Source: Sphingomonas sp. PP-CE-3G-477
Lineage (GTDB): Bacteria; Pseudomonadota; Alphaproteobacteria; Sphingomonadales; Sphingomonadaceae
Assembly: GCF_003050745.1 (NCBI RefSeq)
Contig: NZ_QAOF01000004.1
Location: 310,001 to 374,000 of the forward strand
Length of the DNA stretch: 64,000 nt
Direction: 5' to 3'
The notes under the pieces were generated by a model. The model had not been told where the DNA came from. It saw only the letters and a program-made list of their open reading frames with translations, and did no database searches. A program made the position numbers and the translations under genes. Within the stretch, counting starts at the first letter, position 1, and every line of letters begins with the position of its first letter. Below are positions 26,412 to 34,808 of this stretch, in pieces.

Positions 26412-26801
26412 CTAGTCCCGCACGATCAGATAATTCATCCGCGCCGCCGCAATCGGCTTCTCCCGCTCATCCTGCCAAGCGGTCGCCTCGACATTGGCCA
26501 CCCGGTTCCCCAACCGAGTCACCACGCCCGCCGCCCGCGTCGGCTTATCCCGACCACCCCGCATAAAATCGACCGTGACGTTCACCGGCTTGATCCGTCC
26601 GCCACCCTCAGCCTCCAGCGCATGCTGCAAAGCCGCGATCGCCGCCATCTCCAGCAACCCCGAGATAGCACCCCCATGCAGAAACCCCGGCCGCCCGAGC
26701 ACGTCATCGGCAAACGGCATCAGCAATACCGGCGGCGCACCGTCCTCGGCTTCGACCGACACGCGTAGAATCTCCGCATAGGGAGGCAAACCGATCGTCA
26801 C
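26412..26801 (-). CDS. PaaI-type hotdog thioesterase (downstream of a tandem pair)
   Basis: 129 residues with the hotdog-fold thioesterase pattern GRPGFLHGGAISGLLEMAAI, where HGG and the following helix form the acyl-CoA site. VNVTVDFMRGGRDKPTRAAG and NRVANVEATAWQDEREKPIA complete the domain. It probably hydrolyses an acyl-CoA; the substrate is unknown. Its ATG overlaps the stop of the upstream thioesterase by 4 bp, so the two are co-translated and may act together or as a heteromer. Confidence 0.85.
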   Translation of the reverse strand: MTIGLPPYAEILRVSVEAEDGAPPVLLMPFADDVLGRPGFLHGGAISGLLEMAAIAALQHALEAEGGGRIKPVNVTVDFMRGGRDKPTRAAGVVTRLGNRVANVEATAWQDEREKPIAAARMNYLIVRD

Positions 26802-27253
26802 GGCTCGATCCTCCTGTCGAGACCCATGCCGGCGACGTCGCCCACCACCATGAACGTCCCCGCGACATGCGCAAGCGGATCGCTCGGGTCGCCGTCATGC
26901 GCCTGCCCGCGCACGAACGCGATCGAGCGCGTGATCCGGTAGCATTCGCCGCGCCCGATCACCGTCTTCCCCGGCGTCGCGGGCCGCAGGTAATCGACCC
27001 GCAGGTCGAGCGTCGCATGCGGCACGAACGCGTTGCGCTTGATCCAGATCGCCAGGCTCGTCGCCATGTCCATCATCGTGATGATCGGCCCCGACGCAAT
27101 TACGCCGCTCGCGCGGTCGCCGATCAGCCGCTCATCATAGGGCAGCGCAAGCTCCGCCCAGCCGTCGCCATGCGCATGATAGCGCATCCCCAGCGCAGCC
27201 CCGTGCCCGCCAAACCCGCGCGTCGCAAACCATTGTGGATCAAAACCAGCCAT
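26798..27253 (-). CDS. PaaI-type hotdog thioesterase (upstream of a tandem pair)
   Basis: 151 residues, same fold family as its downstream neighbour but not a close copy. The hotdog segment is RASGVIASGPIITMMDMATS, where the usual HGG is replaced by ASGP, and HATLDLRVDYLRPATPGKTV is the following strand. The changed active-site segment resembles the PaaI/DUF4442-like thioesterases. It is divergent from the enoyl-CoA hydratase-like gene over about 90 bp, which suggests a shared acyl-CoA theme. Confidence 0.82.
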   Translation of the reverse strand: MAGFDPQWFATRGFGGHGAALGMRYHAHGDGWAELALPYDERLIGDRASGVIASGPIITMMDMATSLAIWIKRNAFVPHATLDLRVDYLRPATPGKTVIGRGECYRITRSIAFVRGQAHDGDPSDPLAHVAGTFMVVGDVAGMGLDRRIEP

Positions 27254-27346
27254 TGCCCGCCTCTACACGCCGGGTGGCCGCGCGCAACATTGCGAGCGGA
27301 CCCAGGCGCGGTTAGCGTCCGCACAAAGATCGAGAGGATCGCCACA

Positions 27347-28129
27347 ATGAACGACCGGGTCACCATTACCGTCACGGACGGCATCGCCGACGTCCGCCTG
27401 GCGCGCGCCGACAAGATGAACGCGATCGACCCCGCAATGTTCGAGGGCATCGCCGCCGCGATCGACCGGCTCAAGGGGATGGCCGAAGTCCGCTGCGTCG
27501 TCCTCTCCGGCGAGGGCAAGGCGTTCTGCGCCGGCCTCGACATGGCCTCGATGGCGAACGGCGGCTCCGGGCTGGCGCTAGGCGACCGGACCGAGGAGGG
27601 GGCCAACCTCGTCCAGCAGGTCGCCTGGGGCTGGCGCACCTTGCCGATGCCGGTGATCGCCGCGGTCCACGGCGTCGCGTTCGGCGGCGGCTTCCAGATC
27701 ATGTCGGGCGCCGACATCCGCATCGCCCACCCGAGCGCCCGCTTCGCAATCCGCGAGACGTATTGGGGCCTGGTCCCCGACATGGCCGGGATCGCGCTCT
27801 GGCGAACGCTTGCCCGCGACGACGTGCTGCGCGAACTCACCTACACCGCCCGCGAGTTCGACGGTGCGGAAGCATTGCGGCACGGCTTCGTCACGCGGCT
27901 GTCGGAAGACCCGCTCGGCGAGGCGATGATGCTCGCCCGCGAGATCGCGGTGAGGAACCCCCACGCGATCCGCGGGTCGAAGGCTCTTTATAACCTCGCA
28001 GCGGATGCGGATGCGACCGCGGTCTTGCATGCGGAAACCGAAGAGCAGCTGAAGGTCATCCGCACGCCCAACCAGGTCGAGCAGGTCCGCGCGAACATGG
28101 AGAAGCGGGCGGCGGTATTCGAGGATTGA
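27347..28129 (+). CDS. Enoyl-CoA hydratase/isomerase (crotonase) family protein
   Basis: 260 residues in the crotonase superfamily, acting on acyl-CoA thioesters with an oxyanion hole. Motifs are VRLARADKMNAIDPAMFEG, the CoA-site GEGKAFCAGLDMASM and HGVAFGGGFQIMSGADIRIA, and then the RFAIRETYWGLVPDMAG region. In the last segment the second catalytic Glu of classical hydratases appears to be replaced by Asp, so isomerase or another activity is possible. The ATG at 27347 has GAGAGG about 8 bp upstream. A strong hairpin follows the stop. Confidence 0.88.
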   Translation: MNDRVTITVTDGIADVRLARADKMNAIDPAMFEGIAAAIDRLKGMAEVRCVVLSGEGKAFCAGLDMASMANGGSGLALGDRTEEGANLVQQVAWGWRTLPMPVIAAVHGVAFGGGFQIMSGADIRIAHPSARFAIRETYWGLVPDMAGIALWRTLARDDVLRELTYTAREFDGAEALRHGFVTRLSEDPLGEAMMLAREIAVRNPHAIRGSKALYNLAADADATAVLHAETEEQLKVIRTPNQVEQVRANMEKRAAVFED

Positions 28130-28135
28130 ACCCTC

Positions 28136-28164
28136 CTGTCATCCACGAACGTCAGGATGACAGG
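28136..28164. terminator. Strong hairpin after the enoyl-CoA hydratase gene
   Basis: TCCTGTCATCC and GGATGACAGGA form a perfect 11-pair stem around a nine-base loop. There is no U-run, so it may be a transcript-stabilising or factor-assisted end rather than a classical terminator. Confidence 0.5.
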
Positions 28165-28184
28165 AGAGGTTCGGCTCCACTTCT

Positions 28185-28291
28185 ACCACCCCGGCGAAGG
28201 CCGGGGCCCAATTGGAAAGGTCGATGTCACGGAGTGCCGTCCTTAGCCAGCGCCGTCCCCCAATTGGGCCCCGGCCTCCGCCGGGGTGATG
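28185..28291. repeat. Palindromic repeat, family A, copy 2
   Basis: Arms ACCCCGGCGAAGGCCGGGGC plus CCAATTGG and their complement, with inner CGGAGTGCCGT. It lies between the convergent crotonase and small exported-protein genes and fills most of that gap. Confidence 0.88.
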
Positions 28292-28331
28292 CAACAGACG
28301 GGGTGGTATCGTTGGGGAGCGTGGGATGCGT

Positions 28332-28688
28332 CTACTTCACCTTGTCATACGGCGTGAAATCGCGAAACCGGCAATAGCCCGACGGGATCGACATACCCCC
28401 GGACACCGTCCGAAACCGGTCATTCCGACATAATTGCCCACCATAAACGTCAACGATCAACGTATCGAATGGCCGTAACGAAGCACACTCGCCGACCGGC
28501 CCCGTCTTCCAGATCCGCTTGCCCGATTGCCGATACAGGATCGTCTGCGAATCGACGATCTCAGGCCCGTTGAGCTGCTGAAGGTCGATGCACCGCACGG
28601 GCGCCCCCGCGATGCGCCCCTGAAGCGGGTCCGATCGGCCGGCGAGAAGAGGCAGCGCCAACGCCGCGAGGAGCACCGCGCGCATCAT
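28332..28688 (-). CDS. Small exported protein of unknown function (tandem paralogue 2)
   Basis: 118 residues, not recognised. An N-terminal signal peptide (MMRAVLLAALALPLLAG) is followed by a mature domain with conserved Cys positions and the pattern LYRQSG...GQLCRNDRF...SGYCRFRDFTPYDK. The same pattern occurs in the gene immediately upstream (28685-29101), so the two are tandem paralogues that have diverged. The ATG overlaps the upstream stop by 4 bp. Four cysteines suggest two disulphides in the periplasm. Function cannot be inferred. Confidence 0.75.
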   Translation of the reverse strand: MMRAVLLAALALPLLAGRSDPLQGRIAGAPVRCIDLQQLNGPEIVDSQTILYRQSGKRIWKTGPVGECASLRPFDTLIVDVYGGQLCRNDRFRTVSGGMSIPSGYCRFRDFTPYDKVK

Positions 28689-29101
28689 GGCTTCCGATAC
28701 GGCACGAAGTCGCCAAAGCTGCAACTCCCGGTCGGAAAGCGCGAGGTCTGGTCGAACGTCTGCGCGATATCGCCGCGGCACAGCTGCCCGCTTGGCGTCC
28801 GCGTCACCAGGATATCGCCGCGCGCGATGCCCTCGCAGCCACCTACCGTGTCGCTCCGATAGACCAGCCCCCGATTTACTCGGTACAGGATCGTCGCGCC
28901 GTAGCCGGAGCTCTGCTTCTGCGGAAACTGGCTGATGCACGATTCAGGCTTGCCCGGTACCAGCCCGGCAAGTTCCTTCGCCAGCTTCTCCTGCACGCCA
29001 GCCTCGCGGACCTGCGCGCGCTCGACCTCCGCCTGGGTCTGCGTGCAGGCACCAAGCATGACGGCCGGCAATATCAAGAGTGGCAGGGTTCGCATCCGCA
29101 T
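28685..29101 (-). CDS. Small exported lipoprotein-like protein of unknown function (tandem paralogue 1)
   Basis: 138 residues. The signal sequence ends at LGAC, a lipobox near residues 15-18. A short helical stretch (EVERAQVREAGVQEKLAKEL) precedes the domain LYRVNRGLVYRSD...GQLCRGDIAQTF...TGSCSFGDFVPYRK, which is shared with the downstream gene. The ATG at 29101 has GAGGAG about 7 bp upstream; a second ATG at 29095 is less well placed. The start is 41 bp from the gloB stop on the same strand. Confidence 0.77.
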   Translation of the reverse strand: MRMRTLPLLILPAVMLGACTQTQAEVERAQVREAGVQEKLAKELAGLVPGKPESCISQFPQKQSSGYGATILYRVNRGLVYRSDTVGGCEGIARGDILVTRTPSGQLCRGDIAQTFDQTSRFPTGSCSFGDFVPYRKP

Positions 29102-29141
29102 CGCAACGCTCCTCAAAATCCCCGCCACCCTCATGCGCTCT

Positions 29142-29867
29142 TTATCCGCGAAACGCATCCTTCGCCGCGCGATAGGCGGCAAGCTGCTCGACCGACGTCG
29201 CCCGTAGGAACGGATTGGTCGCCCGCTCAAGCCCGATCGTCGTCGGCACGGTAGGCTTACCCCTCGCGCGCGCCGCATCGACCTCGGCCATCCGCGCGAC
29301 GATGTCCGCATTGTCCGGCTCGGCAACCAGCGCATAGCGCCCGTTGCTCTGCGTATATTCGTGCCCGCAGAACACTTCGGTCTCGTCCGAAAGCGTCGCG
29401 TATCGTTGCATGTTCGCGAACATATCCGCCGGCGTGCCCTCGAACAGCCGCCCACATCCCATTGCGAACAGCGTATCGCCGGTGAAGATCGCAGCATCGT
29501 CGGCAAAGTGGAACGCGATATGCCCCTGCGTATGACCAGGCACCGTCATCACGGTCGCCTCGTGCGCACCAAGACGGACGACATCGCCTTCGCCGACCTG
29601 CTTGTCGAGGGTCGGGATCCTGTCCGCCTCGGCCGCCGGTCCGACGATCGTGGCGCCATAGGCCTTCATCTCGGCATTGCCGCCAGTATGATCGGGATGC
29701 CAGTGCGTCGTCCACACCCGGTCGATCCGCCAGTCGCGCTTCTTCGCGGCGGCGATCACCGGCCCCGCCTCGCCCGGATCGACCACCACCGTCTCGCCCG
29801 AGACGGTGTCATGGATCAGCCAGGCGTAATTGTCGGTAAGCACCGGTACGCGGACGATATCGAGCAT
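29142..29867 (-). CDS. gloB: Hydroxyacylglutathione hydrolase (glyoxalase II)
   Basis: 241 residues; hydrolyses S-D-lactoylglutathione to lactate and glutathione in methylglyoxal detoxification. The metallo-beta-lactamase signature THWHPDHTGG is present, with further metal ligands in VPGHTQGHIAFHF, TGDTLFAMGCGRLFEG and FCGHEYT. The C-terminal substrate-binding part ends NPFLRATSVEQLAAYRAAKD. It lies 7 bp after gloA, so the two glyoxalase steps are encoded together. Confidence 0.94.
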   Translation of the reverse strand: MLDIVRVPVLTDNYAWLIHDTVSGETVVVDPGEAGPVIAAAKKRDWRIDRVWTTHWHPDHTGGNAEMKAYGATIVGPAAEADRIPTLDKQVGEGDVVRLGAHEATVMTVPGHTQGHIAFHFADDAAIFTGDTLFAMGCGRLFEGTPADMFANMQRYATLSDETEVFCGHEYTQSNGRYALVAEPDNADIVARMAEVDAARARGKPTVPTTIGLERATNPFLRATSVEQLAAYRAAKDAFRG

Positions 29868-29874
29868 CAGCAGG

Positions 29875-30291
29875 TCACCACTTGCCGGTGTTCGGCATCG
29901 ACGCCCACGGCTCGGCGGGATCGAGCGGGCGATCGGCCTGCAACAGTTCGATCGAGATGTTGTCGGGGGTCCGCACGAACGCCATGTGGCCGTCGCGCGG
30001 CGGCCGGTTGATCGTCACGCCCGAGTCCATCAGCCGCTGGCAGGTGTCGTAGATATTGTCGACGCGGTAGGCGAGGTGACCGAAGTTGCGACCCTCGCCA
30101 TACTCTTCCGGGTCCCAATTGTGTGTCAGCTCGACCTCGGCACCCTCGTCGCCGGGGACCGACAGGAAGATCAGCGTGAACCGCCCCTTCTCGTTCTCCA
30201 TCCGGCGGACCTCCTTCAGCCCCAGCGTCTCGAAGAACGCGATCGTCTTCGCCGGGTCGGTCACGCGGATCATCGTGTGGAGATATTTCAT
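29875..30291 (-). CDS. gloA: Lactoylglutathione lyase (glyoxalase I)
   Basis: 138 residues in the VOC/glyoxalase family; converts the methylglyoxal-glutathione hemithioacetal to S-lactoylglutathione. [20 protein letters not shown] and [20 protein letters not shown] match the first half. [20 protein letters not shown] gives the metal-binding Glu/His region of the second, and [20 protein letters not shown] completes it. It is the first gene of the gloA-gloB pair. Confidence 0.92.
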   Translation of the reverse strand: MKYLHTMIRVTDPAKTIAFFETLGLKEVRRMENEKGRFTLIFLSVPGDEGAEVELTHNWDPEEYGEGRNFGHLAYRVDNIYDTCQRLMDSGVTINRPPRDGHMAFVRTPDNISIELLQADRPLDPAEPWASMPNTGKW

Positions 30292-30370
30292 GCTTGCTCC
30301 GAGGGTTGTTCGGAAGCGCAGATAGGGACGCGGGCCGTGTCGCGAAAGGGTGCGATCGACCCGCGGCGCC

Positions 30371-31468
30371 CTATTCCTCCGACCGAATCAGCACCGCCTC
30401 GCCGATGAAGAAGAACAGCAGGAACGGCGCCCAAGCGGCAAGAAACGGCGGGTAGGCGCCGAGATTGCCCATCGCGAGCGCGAAATTGTCCGCGACGAAG
30501 AACGCGAAACCGAGCCCCATGCCGATCACGGCGCGCACGAACAGCTTGCCCGATCGCGCGATCCCGAACGCCGCGACCGCGCCGAGCAACGGCATCAGCA
30601 CCGACGACAGCGGCCCCGACAGCTTGTGCCACAACGACCCTTCGAGCGCCTTGGTCGGTCGCCCCGCATCGGACAGGTCGGCGATCGCCGCCTTCAGCGC
30701 ACCGAACGACAGTCCGTCCGCATCGACGCTCGCCAGCGTGAACTGGTCCGGCCGCACATCCTTCGCGATCACGACCGCGCCCAAGGGGCGGACGGTGCCG
30801 CTCTTCACGTCGAACCGGGTCGCGGGGCTTACCTCCCAGCCGTTCGCGACGCGCCGGCCGTGATCCGCGCGCAGGATCGCGACGAGGTTGCCGCCGGTGC
30901 GATCGTACAGCGTGATGCCGCCAAGCCGCGTGGCGTCACCGCGCCCGCGGATCTGCGCGACCTCGATCAGGTCGTCGCCGTCGCGCACCCACACGTTGGC
31001 GCGGTCGCCGCGATCGATCGGCAGCGGGCCGTAATTGACCTTCTGCCACTGGTTCAGCGTCGCGGTCGATCGCGCCACCACCCGGTCGTTGAACGCGAAA
31101 CTGATCACCGCCACGCCGAGACTCGCCACCAGCAGCGGGGCGAGCACCTGATGCGCGGACAGCCCCGAGCCCTTGAGCGCGACGATCTCGCTGTTCTGGT
31201 TCATCGTGATCAGCGTCAGGATCGTCCCGAGCAGCACGGAGAAGGGCAGGAACCGCGACACGATCTGCGGCACGCGCAACGCGACATATTGCCAGATCTG
31301 CGCATCGCCATTGCCCGGAAACGCAAGGATGTCGCCCGAGTTGCTCAGCAGGTCGAGCGCCTGGAGCACCAGCACGAGCGCGGCGAGCACCGCGAACGTC
31401 CGCACCAGGAACATCCGTCCCATGTAGATCGCGACCGTCCGCGACGGGAAGAAGCTGATCAGGTTCAT
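30371..31468 (-). CDS. lptG: LPS export ABC transporter permease LptG
   Basis: 365 residues. LptG is one of two inner-membrane permeases that, with LptB, extract lipopolysaccharide toward the LptC/A/D bridge. Membrane segments at the N-terminus ([20 protein letters not shown] and neighbours) and C-terminus flank a periplasmic beta-jellyroll domain (residues about 130-265), the YjgP/YjgQ plan. The ATG at 31468 overlaps the lptF stop by 4 bp. lptB, C and A are not in this window. Confidence 0.92.
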   Translation of the reverse strand: MNLISFFPSRTVAIYMGRMFLVRTFAVLAALVLVLQALDLLSNSGDILAFPGNGDAQIWQYVALRVPQIVSRFLPFSVLLGTILTLITMNQNSEIVALKGSGLSAHQVLAPLLVASLGVAVISFAFNDRVVARSTATLNQWQKVNYGPLPIDRGDRANVWVRDGDDLIEVAQIRGRGDATRLGGITLYDRTGGNLVAILRADHGRRVANGWEVSPATRFDVKSGTVRPLGAVVIAKDVRPDQFTLASVDADGLSFGALKAAIADLSDAGRPTKALEGSLWHKLSGPLSSVLMPLLGAVAAFGIARSGKLFVRAVIGMGLGFAFFVADNFALAMGNLGAYPPFLAAWAPFLLFFFIGEAVLIRSEE

Positions 31469-32658
31469 GCGGCTTTGCTCTTACGGAAGCCCGGAATGCG
31501 CTTGGTGATCGCCTTGAACGTCTTCGAGAAGACGCGTTCGAGTGCACCGATCGGTTGTCCGCCGGGCACATAGGCGATCGTATAGTACATCCACAGGATC
31601 AGCCCGGCGAAGATCGTGAACGGCACCCACAGCGCGATGATCGGATCGATCCGCCCGAGTTCGCCAACGTCCGCCGCATACTGGTTCACCTTGTGATAGG
31701 TGACGATCATCACGATCGACAGAAACACGCCGAGCGCGGACGAGGATCGCTTGGGCGGTACGCCCAGCGCGAGCGCGAGCAGCGGCAACAGGAACATCGT
31801 CGCGACTTCGGCAAGCCGGAAGTGGAACTCCGATCGGCTGCCATCGCGTTGCTCCAGAGTCGCGCCGCGCTGGCCCTGCTTGGCGAGTTCGGGCAGCGTG
31901 TATTCGAGATTGCGCCCGCCTCGGACGCGGAAGCTCTCGAACTTGGGCAGGTTGATCGGCAGGTCGTGGCTGGTGAAGGTCAGCACGCGCGGCGTCTTGA
32001 ACTCTGGCCGGTTGTGGACGAGCGTACCGTTGGCAAGGCGGAAGATGATGACGTTGGGATCGTCGGTCGCGAGGAACTTGCCCTTCTCCGCGGTCACACC
32101 CAGCCAGTCGCCGTTCGGGCTCTGTGCGTGGACGAAGATGCCCGACAGCTCGCGGCCCTTGTCCTTGCTCTCCTCGATCCGCAGCGTCATCTTGCTGCCG
32201 AGATTGGTGAACTCGCCGACCTTGATCGACGCACCGAGCGCACCGGTGCGCAGTTCGAACCGCAAGCCTTCGTAATAATAGCGCGCGATCGGCTGGACAT
32301 AGCCGACGATCGCGAGGTTCAGCAGCGCCAGCGCAATCGTGTACATGTACGGCACGCGCAGCAGCCGATTGTAGCTCATCCCCACGCCGCGCAGCACGTC
32401 CAGCTCGGACGAGGTCGACAGCCGGCGGAACGCCAACAGGATGCCGAGCATCAGCCCGATCGGAATGCCCAAGCCCAGATATTCGGGCAGCAAATTGGCG
32501 AGCATCCGCCACACGACGCTGATCGGGCCGCCTTGCGTCGCGACGAAATTGAACAGCCCGAGCATGCGATCGAGCACGAACAGCATGACGGCGATCAGCA
32601 GCGTCGAAAAGAGCGGCACCGCGATCAGCCGGGCCATGTAGCGGTCGATGGATTTCAT
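31465..32658 (-). CDS. lptF: LPS export ABC transporter permease LptF
   Basis: 397 residues, the partner permease of LptG and the same YjgP/YjgQ family. The conserved start DRYMARLIAVPLFSTLLIAV and the MLGILLAFRRLSTSSELDVL coupling-helix region, through which these proteins contact LptB, are clear. The periplasmic jellyroll follows (GASIKVGEFTNLGSKMTLRI) and then three C-terminal membrane segments. The ATG at 32658 was chosen because the conserved N-terminus starts there. It is first in the lptF-lptG pair. Confidence 0.93.
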   Translation of the reverse strand: MKSIDRYMARLIAVPLFSTLLIAVMLFVLDRMLGLFNFVATQGGPISVVWRMLANLLPEYLGLGIPIGLMLGILLAFRRLSTSSELDVLRGVGMSYNRLLRVPYMYTIALALLNLAIVGYVQPIARYYYEGLRFELRTGALGASIKVGEFTNLGSKMTLRIEESKDKGRELSGIFVHAQSPNGDWLGVTAEKGKFLATDDPNVIIFRLANGTLVHNRPEFKTPRVLTFTSHDLPINLPKFESFRVRGGRNLEYTLPELAKQGQRGATLEQRDGSRSEFHFRLAEVATMFLLPLLALALGVPPKRSSSALGVFLSIVMIVTYHKVNQYAADVGELGRIDPIIALWVPFTIFAGLILWMYYTIAYVPGGQPIGALERVFSKTFKAITKRIPGFRKSKAA

Positions 32659-32747
32659 GCGCGGGTTGGGCTCGGTATGCTGGGTCGCGCGGGTATAGGG
32701 GCGCACGCGCGAGGCGTCATCCTCAATCGCAACGGATCAGTGAACGA

Positions 32748-34703
32748 TCATTCCGCGGCGATCGGGTGGTTCGTCTCGCGACGCTCCGTGGCCATCGCCG
32801 TCACGACCGCGCGCTCCAGCCCGTTGAGCGTGAAGGGTTTACGCAGCACCTCGTGCCCGCCGAACTGCGCGACGTTCACTTCGCCGGCAAACCCGGTGAC
32901 GAACAGCACCGCCACGTGCGGATACAGCGGCGAGAGCGCGGCGATCAGTTCCGGCCCGGTCTGGCGCGGCATCAGCACGTCGGAGATGATCAGCCCGATC
33001 CCCGGGTTCGCCGCCAGCAGCGCAGGCGCCGCAAGCGGATCGTCGCACGCGATCGGGTGATGGCCGATCTCTTCGAGCGCGCCAGTTGTCGCGGCCAGCA
33101 CGCGCGGATCGTCCTCGACCACGAGGATCTGCAACGTCTCGGGCATCGTCGGCGCGATCGGCTCGACCATCGCGATCGGGACGGTCGGCAGCGGGAGGGC
33201 GACGAGCTCGGCGGCGCGCGGGAGATAGAGCGTGACGGTCGTCCCTTCGCCCGGTGCTGAGACGATGCCGACCTCGCCGTGCAACTGCTGGACCAGCGCG
33301 AAGATCTGGCTCAGCCCGAGCCCGGTGCCCTTGCCGACCTCCTTAGTGGTGAAGAACGGCTCGAACACGCGCTCGGCGACATCGGGCGCCATTCCGCAGC
33401 CATCGTCGCCGACCGTGATCGTGACGTAGTCGCCCGCCGCGCACCGCCCGACCTGCTCCGCTGCCAAAACCGTCGTGCCGGTCGCGACGGTCAGCGTGCC
33501 GCGCCCGTTCATCGCGTCGCGCGCGTTGACCGCTAGGTTCAGCACCGCGTTCTCCAACTGGACGCGGTCGGCGCGGACGCACCCGCCCGCCGCATCGTCG
33601 CGGACGATGACGGTGATCGCGTCGCCCAGCGTGCGGTCGAGCAGGTCCGACATCCCGGCGACCAGCGCGGCCGCGTCGATCGTCTCGGCCTTCAGCGAAT
33701 CCTCGCGACTGAAGGCGAGCAACCGGCGGGTCAGCGCCGCCGCCCGGTTCGCGCCCTCGGTCGCGCTGTCGATATGGCGACGGACGCTGGCCGGATCGCT
33801 CGCCAGATTGCGGCGTGCGAGTTCGAGGCCGCCCAGCACCACCGCCAGCATGTTGTTGAAGTCGTGCGCGATCCCGCCCGTCAACTGCCCGACCGCCTCC
33901 ATCTTCTGGATCTGGCGCAGCTTGGCTTCCTGTACGCGCAGTTCCGCAGTGGCGGCGGCGACCGCGGTGGTCAGCTCGTCCGCACGTTCGCGTTCAAGCT
34001 CGGCATCGGCCAGCGCGGTCGCCCGATCGCCGACTGCGCGGATCGTGAACCAGCCAAGCACGATCGCGCCGAGCACGATCAGGACGCCGAATATCGCGAG
34101 CACCCCCGCGACCCAGCTCGACCGCTCGACCGAGCCCATCGCCGCCGCCGTCCGGTCGTCGAGCAACGCGCGCTCGCCTGCGATCAGCGTGTCGAGAGTC
34201 GTGTTGATCTCGGCGAGCGTCGGCGATTTCCGCGCCTGATAATAGCGCGCGAAGGCTTGGCCATTCTTCCCGTAGCTCGTGTTGAGCGCGGTCAGCGACA
34301 GTTCCCGTCCGCGCGACTCATAGGCGGCCCGGAGCCGGTCGACCCGCGGTTGCTGCTCGGCATTGTCGTTGGTGATCCGGTCGAGCCGGTCGATCTGCGT
34401 CCCGGCGAGCAGCCATTCGTCGAAATACAGCTGGCCCAGTTGCTTGTCGCCGCTGATGACATAGCGCCCCAGCGACGCCTCCGACCGCGCGATCGTCCCC
34501 GACAGCGTCCGCGCGAGGATCATCACATCATAGCTGTGAGCCTGCAGTTCCAGCGCCCGATCACGCTGGCGGTTGGCATTGCCGAGCGTCACGATCAGCG
34601 CGACCAGCACAGCCGCGCCGAGCAGGCCCATCACGACGAGCATGGCCAGCCGCCATCTCGCCCCGCCCCCCTGGGCCGCAGTCTCGACCTCGTCTTGCGT
34701 CAC
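32748..34703 (-). CDS. Hybrid sensor histidine kinase
   Basis: 651 residues with a GTG start. Two membrane segments (about 20-41 and 198-222) bracket a periplasmic CHASE3-like helical sensor (RTLSGTIARSEASLGRYVIS). A coiled-coil linker leads to a HisKA domain with phosphoacceptor His280 in GGIAHDFNNMLAVVL. The ATPase domain has the N box (LENAVLNLAVNARDAM) and the G boxes (GDDGCGMAPD, GKGTGLGLS). A C-terminal receiver ends the protein, with VVEDDP and the phosphoacceptor Asp in LIISDVLMPR. No response regulator gene is adjacent, and the signal is unknown. Confidence 0.92.
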   Translation of the reverse strand: MTQDEVETAAQGGGARWRLAMLVVMGLLGAAVLVALIVTLGNANRQRDRALELQAHSYDVMILARTLSGTIARSEASLGRYVISGDKQLGQLYFDEWLLAGTQIDRLDRITNDNAEQQPRVDRLRAAYESRGRELSLTALNTSYGKNGQAFARYYQARKSPTLAEINTTLDTLIAGERALLDDRTAAAMGSVERSSWVAGVLAIFGVLIVLGAIVLGWFTIRAVGDRATALADAELERERADELTTAVAAATAELRVQEAKLRQIQKMEAVGQLTGGIAHDFNNMLAVVLGGLELARRNLASDPASVRRHIDSATEGANRAAALTRRLLAFSREDSLKAETIDAAALVAGMSDLLDRTLGDAITVIVRDDAAGGCVRADRVQLENAVLNLAVNARDAMNGRGTLTVATGTTVLAAEQVGRCAAGDYVTITVGDDGCGMAPDVAERVFEPFFTTKEVGKGTGLGLSQIFALVQQLHGEVGIVSAPGEGTTVTLYLPRAAELVALPLPTVPIAMVEPIAPTMPETLQILVVEDDPRVLAATTGALEEIGHHPIACDDPLAAPALLAANPGIGLIISDVLMPRQTGPELIAALSPLYPHVAVLFVTGFAGEVNVAQFGGHEVLRKPFTLNGLERAVVTAMATERRETNHPIAAE

Positions 34704-34808
34704 GGCCGGTATCCTAACGCGTCGTTGCCCACACGCAATGACCTGGAATGCCGGTACGGATCGAACATTTCACGGATGTTCCCTCCTCCCCGCAGGAGGA
34801 GGAAACCG

